Source: Thysanoteuthis rhombus (taxonomy: Eukaryota; Mollusca; Cephalopoda; Oegopsida; Thysanoteuthidae). Taken from it: a stretch of 64,000 bases of DNA. The translations under genes were made by a program, and so were the position numbers. The notes beneath the pieces were generated by a model. The model made no database searches and was not told the DNA's origin. It was given only the letters and a program-made list of their open reading frames with translations. This document shows, piece after piece, positions 47,053 through 59,000 of the stretch (its first letter is position 1; each line of letters begins with the position of its first letter). The stretch lies in the NCBI GenBank assembly GCA_963457665.1, contig OY735212.1, positions 15,745,573 through 15,809,572 of the forward strand. Direction: 5' to 3'.

Positions 47053-49385
47053 GAGATAGCAACCAACCCAAGTTGTACCTTCGATCAACCATTCTTCATT
47101 GTTTACACTTTCAAGTCGAGCTTCTCTTCACAACAGTCATTCATACTTACTAACCTTACGAGCTGACAGATGTTATGTCAAACAGACATCTGGCTTTTAT
47201 TTATCAATATCTATATTTATTTCACATGGTCAAAAAAAAACTAATTCACACGTTGATTCATTCAACTAAAAAACCAAAATATTTGGCTAGTAAAGTGTAA
47301 ACATTAAACCTATGTCATTACATAACAGTATTTAACAAATATCATTATATATAACCTCCTGGCCCCAGTCACTCAATTTCGTGAACTGGGAGATAGCTGA
47401 AGATACATTCCCAGATTTGTTCAGACAATTAAACTCCTTTGTGTTGCTGATTTTGCTACCAGAAGATTTTGGCTGATATATTCTACAGCCTTCTTCATGT
47501 GTATGGTCAGTTAGGGATGAGAACGGTAATTTCTTTTATGGAGCTCGATGGCAAATTAAGATGGCAGCTGATATACCAATTGACTGTTCATTTCCAGCCA
47601 TACAGATGAGCAGCCACTTACGTTACAAAGACAATTCTCATTTATACATGGGGTGCTCTACTATTCAAACGATGCTAAACAAAGGAAACCCCATAACACT
47701 AATATCTATTCTGGCCTGACTCACACAACTAGTGGACAAGTTGATGTTTCGAAAAATAAGTCCATTAATCCAAACCTGGGCAGGCCCCACAGTTCTTGAT
47801 ATTTCATGTAAACTGAACTTTGGTATTTAGGGAACTTTATTTCACCAAAATTGCTGTACTTGTCATAAATCATGAGAATTTCCTTTGCCAATAGTTACTC
47901 TTACTTTCACTACAATAGATAGTATTTAACTGTCAGATATTCCTTGAAAAATCTGATTTCATATCATGGAATTCTCTTATTTCTACTGTTTTTATTCTGT
48001 TTAAGTTATTCCTTTTTACATTCTACCATGGAATATCCTAGTGTCTCAGGAAGATGGTTGGCAACTGCTTGCTCTTGGCACCCTAGCTAACTACCCATAT
48101 AACCAGTACCTGAGGTCAACCCTGGTCCAAACAAATCTTGGAATGATAATGACTTCACAAAATTAATGACAATATCTTAACCGAGGATATGTTTACATAC
48201 AAGAAATTTCATTAAATATAATGGATAGTTTTTGTCAATTCCATTTATTTCATTCATTTTTTTTTTTTTCAAATAAGATGTTAAATAATAATCTGAAAAA
48301 ATAAATGAGCTATCCATTGTGTTTAATGGAAGTTGTTTGAAAGAAATATAGCCACTAAAATATACATTATTCAAAATACAAGAAATTATAGACAGTAAGT
48401 CTATACACAAAAAATGTAAGCAATTATGTTGTAGGTGTTTTATTTGAACATCTCGGCAGGTAAATGAAATAAACTTTATTTCGAGGAATTACCATCAGTC
48501 AATTTTTGACATTAAACAATTGTTTAAACATTTGTTTTGAGTTATATCTCAAGTGCAGATGATATTCATGTATTTAAACCTTTTTCTCCGATATTATTTA
48601 TTTAATAAAATATTTATACTGCAAAGCATTTCTTGATGTTTTTTTTCCTTACTCCATACAGTATTCAGCATCTTGTTTGGTTTCAAAACCTTTTGATAGA
48701 AATACAGAGGGAGCCGCATGTTGTGATCACTTGAGGACAGAGTCTTTTAGATAAATGTAACGAGCTGATAACAAAGCAAATGCTATAAAAATTGGATCAA
48801 TTGGCATCCATAGTTATAAATTTTCATTCATTAATATAAACATCTTTATACAATGTAAAATAAGGTGAAGTTAATTTTTCATCACTTTCGATTAATTTTA
48901 AACAGTGTTTAGGGCCAACTAATTCTGTGAACATTTGTTAACATTATCTCTGATATAATAAACAGATTTTTCTGCATATGTATCAGTACTCCGAGACACC
49001 TGGAAGTTTTTTCCTTTTAAATCACAAAGCAAGCTTTTTTGGTGATTTAGAGACCTTAGTTTGACGGTTTTACAAATAATATTTAGATATTTCTAGTTTT
49101 GTTTTTGTTCTTACCCGATTTTAGATGCTTTCAAGTGGAAAACGCCAATGATGTCCTTGATAAAATTCTAACCATATTCATTATTAGGATGAATATTTTT
49201 TTTTCCCCAACTACATGACCAAAATTTGACTCTGGGGTTGTTCAATTATTGACTGCAATGAAGAGTTATGTATTTGGTTATTAGACAAGAACATTTTTTC
49301 TTTTACATATCCTGGTGAATGATGTTTAAAGTGAAAGATTTACTAATTGAATTTTTTGCAGATAAAATGTAAACATACTTTGATA
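47053..49385. other. 3' UTR of the cystine-knot gene and intergenic sequence
   Basis: The first 1.25-1.55 kb is probably 3' UTR. The rest is AT-rich with nothing recognised before the mariner relic. Confidence 0.4.
48300..48609 (+). promoter_or_regulatory. Candidate poly(A) signals of the cystine-knot gene
   Basis: AATAAA occurs at 48300-48305, 48468-48473 and 48604-48609, the first ones seen after the stop at 47052. The 3' UTR would be about 1.25-1.55 kb. The exact site is unknown. Confidence 0.35.
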
Positions 49386-49885
49386 TCATTGAAGGATTTT
49401 CAGCTCTTAATAACAATAGTGTCCACCAAAATCTAATTTACAAGTTGGATTTCAATTTTACACAACTATAATGTGAACTGTCAAGTGATGGCAAACCAAC
49501 AATTTGAGCACTTTCTGGTGACTTTAGGACAATACTAACAATATCACGTTATCTCAAGAAAAGAAAAGGTTAAAAAGTTGGAAGGATTTGTCCTACATGA
49601 ACAAAATTAAATGCTCTATGACTGTACCAAACCCTCATCTTCCTCAGATGATTATGTCTAAGCTTAGAGAATTCAGATACAAAGTCTTATAGTATCCATA
49701 TTCAACCGATATTCATCCTACCGATTATAATTCTTTTCCAAACATTTTGGACTTTATGGCCATCATAAAAAGGTCCAATATTAGGAAAGCCATAATTTGT
49801 GCTTTTACTGAATTAGTGATCATTAAACCAAAAGAATTTCATAAGGACGACATCATTTTGTTTTAAATGGATCATATTTTGATTA
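49386..49885 (+). pseudogene. Mariner transposase relic, internally deleted (copy 2)
   Basis: Homologous to 18230-18790 at both ends. It lacks about 150 bp of the N-terminal part but keeps the segment HPYSTDIHPTDYNSF (the mariner PDLAPxDYH motif with the last catalytic Asp). The core before this motif is missing, with the same junction as in copy 1. Confidence 0.7.
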
Positions 49886-50252
49886 AACTGTTTGTTTTTT
49901 TTACTTACTGTTATCAATGTATATATCATCTTTCATCTTATTAGAAGAAAAAGAAATGCCATTTCTTATGTAACAACCAATCAGAAATTGGCTTTTTTTT
50001 TTCTCAACCTGTTGTATTGAGGTAGGAGATTGAGATAACACATGGTATAAAAAAACTCTAGAATATCTCGGAAACTAATACACAATTAGTTGATTGAATA
50101 AGCAGGTTTTCCAAATGTATTTTTCAGTTTTGAGACAAAGAATAATTTGAACAGCCAAAATTAGAAACACCAAATAACTTTATTTGCTTTTTATTTTTTT
50201 TTTCCTGATATAAATTTTTCCTAGAGACATTGATTCCAACATGTTTCAAAAG

Positions 50253-50443
50253 TTAGTGACACATTTGAAGGGGTAGAGCATCCGAGATTAGCTTCATGTT
50301 GACAGTCAGACACATCTGGAAGTCATTGTTGCAATCGGTTACGTCAATCTGCTCACAAGATGCAATCACTCCCCAGTTCTCGGTACCATTTGGATGAGGC
50401 ATGAAAATTGAAGAAACCTGGAATTTGTTTTCATTCAAGTTCT
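50253..50443 (-). CDS. PHGDH: PHGDH last exon, ACT-like end
   Basis: 63 codons and [23 protein letters not shown], then [17 protein letters not shown]. The human counterpart is the final ACT-domain segment (LVSDGETWHVMGISS). A minus-strand AATAAA at 50179-50184, about 70 bases after the stop, is a likely poly(A) signal. Confidence 0.88.
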
Positions 50444-51413
50444 CTGAAAAAGAAAGAAAAAATATATCAATGGGGTGGGGGCGATTAGATAAATGTCATA
50501 ATACATGAATAACATAAACCCAACAACAGTATCTAAACTAATGTTGTGGGAAGTGGTGATTAAATATTAGGGGGCAGGAGAGAAATTGGATATTGGGGAG
50601 GGGGGCAAGGGGCAACTGAATGAGGTATAAACAAACAAAATTGCAGAATTTTGGCTCAAACTTTTTCATGTATGCCAGCACCCCAGTTCTTAGGGAAGTG
50701 ACTATTAAAAACTGTTGACATCAACATGGCCAACATATGGAGCTAAGGGTCTGAAAATTTAAACATTTACTCCTTATTAAGGTCTACAAAAAAATAAAAT
50801 AAAATGAAATAAAATGAAAAATAAAAAATAAATAAATAAAATCCCACCCAAAATATGGTGGGGGGGGGTCAATTTACCATTTAATCATCAGCCTTTTAGT
50901 ATCCGTCATTGAACAGACCTTTTTAGCCAAAACATTGCTTTGGGCACAGGGCAATGTCAAAAAAGAAGTGGTTCCAACATAAATTGGCTATTGCAAAATT
51001 GTACATATAATCCCTCATCTCAAGGATTTAGACAGACATCAACATTTATATATTCAATAATATGCGCATTTAATTAAAACAATGTTATCTTTCTCAAATA
51101 CACAGATATAATTACAGAAAATGAGTTATTCCCCCCCCCCCCCCGAAAAAATTTTTCTGGGATGTACTTACGTGCTAGCTTTAGGAATGTATTTGAGTCT
51201 CCTTTAAACTGTAAGAGAGCCAAGAAACTCTTCAGTGTTGGAGGTGAAATCAGCACAGCTTTTCCAATACGAGTCAAGACTGGAATTTGCCCCTGACATG
51301 TACCACATATTTTCCACACTGGTTCATCTTTTAAATGGACAATCACTTCAAGTTCTTGTAAAGAGCTCTCTTCATAATTCATCTCTACCTGCAAAGGAGC
51401 AGATTTTGAATAA

Positions 51414-51461
<48 letters not shown>

Positions 51462-52985
51462 TAAAAAATAGAGAAAAAAAATAGGCACATCATATTGCAA
51501 GAAAGAAAAAAAAAAAATCACTCATTGAATGCAATATAATCTCAAAAGACTTTTGAAGAACATTCTAAATCTAAATCAGGAATGGCTGATCAGTTGGTGA
51601 GAGAGAGAGAGAGACACACACACACAGACAGAGACAGTGAGCAAGCACCACTAAGGAATAAATACAATATAATAAAGAGAACAGCATTGTAAAAGTAGAG
51701 AGTTAAAGGAATCAGTACACAGTCTATGCTCAAATCATCCAATCAGCAGACCAAGTATAGATATCAGTGATATAGGGAGCCAATGACTTGAAAAATGGGA
51801 GGGAAAAAAAATGAAAAAAGTGTGCTGAGCAGGGTAACTATTTGATATTTTCCAAGACCAAAATTGAGTAAACTTGGACTGAACAAAATTGGTTCCAAAA
51901 ATGGAGATTTGGTAATAAAGGAAAATTTATGAAAAAAATAACAATCCCAACCCACAAATGATATAGTACAACATCAATATACATGCACAATAGATAGATA
52001 AAAATATGCATTTTAATTCATTTTTCTTACAAGCTTAGTCTGATGATGGTTTTGAAGTAATGATTATTTTGATACTGAAGCTACTTAATTTGGTCCCAAA
52101 ACCATACAAATTTGGTCTTGTATGGCAAGAGACATCTGTCAACCTTGGTGCAGGGTGCAAATGCTGCTGTAAATGTTTACTGGCCATTTATGTACGTGTT
52201 TCATGATCAAAACCACATCAGCACATGATGTGTACTAAGTTGGTCATGTGATCTGCTACTTACCAACTTAGTTATATACCTTCCTTTAGACATTTCATTT
52301 TACTGGATATGATAGATGTATTCTTTGATCACACCATCCAAGACTCACTTTGTTCAATCTGCATTACTAAATATATTATACTCGAAAAGATTCACTGACA
52401 AATGATCACCTAACAGCAGATGCTTCTTGATTAAGTATATATCTATACACAAACCTTTTTTCGCATCAGGGGGCTAGATTTAGCGTTGCTCGATATTTTA
52501 GCCCCGTAACACATGTAAATAACCAGAATTGATCTAAGGAGATAAATCCTGGTGTAGCGTGTTCGTTACATAAGCACAAAAACAAGGTTAGTACACAGTC
52601 AGTTGGATTGTTAACTAAATGAAGAAATATGAACCAACAAAGAAGTAAACAACAGTGCCAGATTTAATTCATGAGTGAATTAAAATAAACAAGGACTGGA
52701 GTTTCTGCCGACACGAATATGTGGAGGGATCTACCAGGATAAAGATGTAGAGATAGGAAGGATGAAGGGAAAGGAAGGTCATTAAGTAAATGTGAGATAG
52801 AGTCTATAGAATGTCCGTCAGTATGGTCATCCTAGTTGTAGCCACTATGAAGTTATCTTAGGAAGTCCGACCTAACTACGATGAGAGTGCTTAACTTAGA
52901 TAGGATGTGTTCTTGAGATGAATATGTGATGATGCGTGTGTATAAAAACTATACTAACTAAAGAGAGAAAGGAGAAGAGACGAGC

Positions 52986-53043
<58 letters not shown>

Positions 53044-56000
53044 CCGCCACAGTTTGAATATCATAAAGATAAGAATCAGCAATCTGATTGGCAATTCTGT
53101 GTGACGTCAAAAAGGGGAACAAGGAATCTACCATTTCTACAGAGATATAGGGGTTAGAAGTAGATCCTTTCCAAAGGGCAGATAACTCCGTACATGAATA
53201 ATTTTCTTTAGCTGGAAAGGTGGGCACTACACTTGGTATTACTTACTTTTAATTTGCTTTCTTCTGTAAAACTTTGGGAATTAACAAGATTGACAGCCCT
53301 GTACTTCGTATTCAAAACTCCAGCACAGAAAGCATCCATGATGCTCATCTTTGATTTTACCAAACCACAACCTGCAATTTATCGAAGAGAAACAGTGATT
53401 AAACATACCATATTTATTCAAGTACGATGCAATACTATTGACCGTGCGAATCATGCTCAACATAACATGGAGAGATCAAAAAGCAGCATAATATATTAGA
53501 GGAAAAAGAGGAGTCAGATATATCAGGATCCATTAGAAAACTCAAATGGTAACGTGCTGGTCATTTTGAGGGAATGGCTGGCAACCGCTGGTCATCGATC
53601 CCCAGAGATCACATACAAAACTCTGGCCAACAAAATATGAGATGGCATGATAAACTAAAAAGTATTGGCTCTGCAACACCCATCTTAGAGAGATCTGGCA
53701 AATCTTAGAGAAGGTCTATATCCTAAAAGGATGATTATAATGACAGTGATATTATGTATAGTTGGAGACTGTTTTTGTATGTAATACACCTGGAAGTCAA
53801 ACTATTGATGCACCAATTCAATCTCATGTTGAGACAGTAAGATTTTTCCCTTTGAAAAGACCTTCATTTAATAGCCTCTTGCATTAAAAATGATTTCATT
53901 TGTCAGTCAGTGACTATTGGGAGCTAAATGCGCCAAAAAGAAGCCAAGTTGGCAAATTTCGTTTCAGTATGTCTGCAATGGTCATAGGCATTATAGATGC
54001 TAGCACATCTAAAAACTATGAACGAATTTTATTTTCATGTAAAACATGATTTCAACTTTAATGCATGGAAGGTGCGAAACAGTCATTGTTTTAAGACGTC
54101 CAGATTTCTTAGAGAAAGCTTTGTCCTTCATTTTTTGACTAGTTTATCTTTCATCTGATTTTAGTTGCTCGTTTTCTTTTGTTTATCAGAGTGTGTATGT
54201 TTACACACTTTCAATCATTGAGTGAGCAGCATAAAATAAGGAAAAGCTAGTTAAAAAATGTATGATAAGGACAACATTTTATCTAAGAAACTTGGATAAC
54301 TTGATACTATTACAACAATGAAGCGTAAACAAGCAACAAAAATAAAATCAAAGGAAAAAAAAATATAATTAATAATGAGAATGCTTTGACTAAAGAAGGC
54401 TAGAGAATACATTGGCCAAAAAGTAATAATAAAAACAGCAAAGATCAAGATACCAGTTGTAATGACTCGAGGAGAGAAAAAAGAAAAAAAAATAGATGAC
54501 GATTCATCTTTGAATTTCACACAAGATTTGACAAATCCGTTCATGTCTGCAGAAGTTGAGGAAAGCTGAAGAACACGTCAGCCGAAATATAGTGATAAAA
54601 ACATTAACGGTGAGATAAATAAAAAGAAATAATGGCAAGGACCCATCTTAGAGTTCCAGGTAATCCAGATGTTACAGTTAAATCATGTTGGACACATGGG
54701 TTCTCTCACAATCACTAAAGTTGAGCAACATCAAACCTGTTCAGTACATAGATGGGGGACGGTCCGAGAATTCTTGGTGCCATAAGCAGCTTGGGATTAT
54801 TTAGAGAGCCTCCTGAGGTGATATTGCTTATCACCCTTGAGAGGAGAGGGATCTCTACACTATGCTCAATAATAAGAGACAACCCCCAACAATCTTCATC
54901 CCAGCCTGGCTGTGATCGACAAGAAATGAATGAATTGACTTTCCAGCCTTTGTTCAATGTTTACCCAGTTCATATATAATTCACAGTATATTTTGAAACA
55001 AAATTTATACAGTATTCATAGCTTACAGATAGAGATAAACTTTCGGTCACACCATTCCCCAAATGGCTATGCACTTAGTTGGGAGAAAAAGGGGGTAACA
55101 TTTAGTCACCATGTATAATATGTACCCCTAAGTTTTTAAATCTGAGGGAAAAGTATGTATCAAACACAAATACGACATTGTTGATTTTTCAAAATTTCTT
55201 GGATAAAGTATTGCAATATTATTAATTTTGACTAAATTTCACCATCCTGATTTTCAGTTGCTTTTTATCATAACTTTGAATCAAACAGTAATCCTACGGC
55301 AACTGCTTAATAGCGTAATCAGAAAGATTATGGTGAGAATCAAACTCATACCTTCTAGCCAGAGGATGTCCAGTATATGCTTTAACCATTTGACCACAGA
55401 GACTTTGAACATGAATAATTACAGTGGATTGAAAAGAAAAAAAAGGACAAAAAGTCACCTTTCAATTGCAGTTTTAGCTTGAGATCTTGAAAAGATTCCA
55501 ACTTTGTAATTTCCATGTATTTTTCAATGATTATTCCGAGGTTGAGCGCAAGACAAATCCAGGGTTTCGTGCTTGGATTCAAGGCATTCATCACACTGAA
55601 GCCATTAACCTGAAAGAAAGGAATGAGAATTTCAGCATAAGCATTGAACATCAAGAAAGAAGACCTTGGTTTTCCTTCAAGTTGGAAACTATTTCAGAAA
55701 CTGGTCCAATCGGTCACCAAATAGAAACCGTTACATGACCAACCTCTTCTAGTAGCATGCTGTGTCGGGGGGTGATCAATTAAAAAAATTGGAAAATGGA
55801 CTGATCAATGAATAAGTTAATTTGTCCTAACTTTAATTTGAATTTTTAAAAAATTCATAGATAATAGCATGAACACTGCAGAGTGCTAACTAAAGAACCT
55901 ATTCAGCATAAAATTACATTGTAAATTGAACCACCAATCCCCAACCTTAGGGGATTAGAAAGAAGAAAAATTGTGGACGAGGTGTAAATACTTAAATTGT

Positions 56001-59000
56001 CCACCCTCTGGCTCAATTGGCATGACACATAGATAACTAGCATCAACTGAAGTCACCTTTGCTGCCAGTTTCTAACAAACGCAAGACAGAAAACAATCAT
56101 GATACAAGTATCAGAAGTTCTTTCACTAATCTATCATATTCTCCAACCAATCATTGTGGCTCAGTGGTAGAGAGTTAGCCTCTGGTTCAGTAGACCATCG
56201 TTCAACCTGCCACATAGTCATACTACAGACTTTTAATATGGTACTCAATGCCTCTCTATGAAGGCTAGGATTGAGGAAATCCTCCCTTAGACTAACCGGT
56301 TATGGCCAAATCATATTGCATAACACTGGTTAAGTTGAGCAATGTTTAGCTCGGTCAGTACGTAGAGTGAGCGTTGGGGAATATCAAGTGCTATAAACAG
56401 AATGAAGCTTCAACAGGCCTGGCACACCAGAAGTGGTTCTTATAAACAATTGTCCGTGGCTGATATGCCCTCATCAAGGATGCCACAGGGTTAAAGCGGA
56501 GAATGATGATACATAATCACCAGACCCGTTACCTTCAGACCATTACTAATTTTGGTCCATGCAACATAAAATCTCAAAAAGAATTCATTTAATCAGGTTA
56601 TCGTTCTGAAAGGCAGCATAAGATCAGAAAAAGTCGGAAAAAAAAATGAATATTAATGCTATGAATTTATATGAAGATTTTGTCCAAAAAATTGCAATAA
56701 AGGTTTACATCAACCTGATGTAATAGAATACTCAATTTGTCTGAAGGGTGGTGTAAGGTCATAGAAAGGCAGGGGAATTACTTTATAACTGAACATTGAT
56801 GCTATGAATTTATATGAATTAAAGATTGTCAAAGAATGCTTCAATTTCATCTATCAACATGGAAAACAGTGTCCAAATTTGAGCTGATGCCCCTTGCATT
56901 TACTCTACTGATGTCTGTGAGATAAGCATAAATCCTCTTGTTCTTGTTACTGGCATGCCATGATGGTTGACAGAACAGAGTGGGAGGATGAGCACACTCT
57001 GATAACCACCTTACTTGCCCAGGTAGTAACCCCAGAAGCTGTTACTCTCATTGTCAACTAGGACAAGATTGAGTTTATATGTGTGCAGGTATGATCTTGA
57101 AGATATATGATATAACTAAAATGTCTCCAAGTATCCCCAAAACATACCTACCTTTCATTTTTAGTTGAAACCAAACAAGCTGTTGGTCATTCTGAGAAAA
57201 AGTTAGTGCAATCTGATTTGACCGGAATGAAACAGGATTTTTTTTTCTTTTACTCTTTTTTCAAATGAATAAATAAAGGGGAACTTCTATTGAATGATAA
57301 GTATACAGTGATCTCCCTTGACCAGTCAATATGATAAGTATAAGGCGAACCCAAACGCAGACCCACACTATTATTATCAAGTTGCAAATCACCCAGATAT
57401 TTTTTTTCGCATTCTTCAAGTTAGCGTATTTTGGGGTGAATTAATTCAGTACCTTTAGCTACAATGCACTGTTTTTGCTATTTAGGTCACAGATTTTTTT
57501 TTTCACTTTTCTGTAAAATTTGTAAACTTACAGCTCCTGTGAAACTTATTCCTTGAATAAACTCTACAATCTGATTTGCTGCATCTATGCCACACCGAGC
57601 TTGAGCCTCACTGGTGCTGGCACCAAGATGAGGTGTGCAGATGACCTTTTCATGTTGAGCCAAAGCCATGTTGGTCAGAGGTTCCTGCAATAATAAAACA
57701 TTTTATGCAATTTAAAAGCAATTAAGATCACATTCTAGCAAGAATACTTTTTGATATCCACGAAATAAACAAAAACAAAAAAAAAAACAGTGACTTTGCT
57801 CCAGTGAAAGAGTCCATAATTTAAAAGGGTGGGTAGGAGATATTTTTGCTCTTATAAATTTTACCCCTGAATGGAAGACAGCAAACCAAGAAAATTACAC
57901 AGTGCATTATAAAACTAAAAATTGAATTAGAGAAAAAACATTTCAGTAGTCAACTAGAAAGCAGAGCCTATACCTGTACCAATGCCATTGTCAGGACAGG
58001 TAATTGTGCATGGATCCTCTCAAAAATGTAATCACTTCCTCCATGACGCATTACCCATACTCCAAGAGAGTGTCATTACGGAAACGTATGAAGTTATGGC
58101 GATATTTTGTGATGTGTGCATATAATACGACGGAAAGTGATTATGGGTACGCCCTAAAATTCAATCACTACTTCTGTAGCCTATTGTCCAACCCCTTTAA
58201 AAGTTACTTTTGAATTGATGAAGAACTTTTAGAGATAGTGTGGACAGACATGAGCGTATGCATTTTTTGGAAAAAAAACAGAAAAAATATCTTTCAATCA
58301 AAAAAATCCTGGAACCGACCCAAACTTTAACCGCTTCTTCAATAGCTAATTGTCCAACCTCTCACAGAATTTCATTGAGTATCTTTGGAGATGACAGATG
58401 GCGAGAAAGGTACAATGAATACACACACCTGCCCTGCTTCGTTGGCAAAAGTAATACATCTTTATAAGCGAGTCTTTAACAAAATATCAACTTTGTCAAA
58501 CTCTCCAAGTTGACTTTATCATCGCAAGGAGTCAGATCTAGAATTAAAGCTGTGTTAACAACAGACGTGAATGACAGAGAGAGTGGAAAAGGAAGAGTGG
58601 TTCCATGACGTCATATCGTGTCAACTCACGTTTCCGACATTTTTTTTTGTAAGCATTGAATTTCTGTTACGAAAAATATTTTTCAATTATAACAATATAT
58701 ATCTAATTCATTTATCTTTTCTATGAAAATTATGTCGCTACAGAGCATTTCATTGAAACAGTTAATATAATTGAACCATTGAAAAATATTAAAAATAAAA
58801 GAATTCTAAAAAGGCAATAGATATTTGTCCGTATTTTGGAGGTATTCGTCTGACCGTGCCGTTTATAATTACAAATAAATTACAAATTCCCTACTGTCAA
58901 CAAAACATTATTTCCTTGCTTTCGAGGTCAGAAGCAGATTAGGCTGAGTAGGCTTTTGCTTTCGACGCTAGTGGTGGATTGGCCATCAGGTTGAGTAGGC

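Noticed and set aside
54251..54544. Hydrophobic 97-codon frame resembling a membrane protein
   Set aside because: Hydrophobicity follows from T-rich minus-strand sequence; it lies in a PHGDH intron beside repeats and matches nothing known to me.
54704..54790. Possible genuine 5S rRNA gene
   Set aside because: Only the internal promoter part is similar, with many changes; the 5' and 3' stems of 5S are missing.
56150..56230. Possible genuine tRNA gene
   Set aside because: A and B boxes are present but no seven-base acceptor stem pairs; this is a SINE head.
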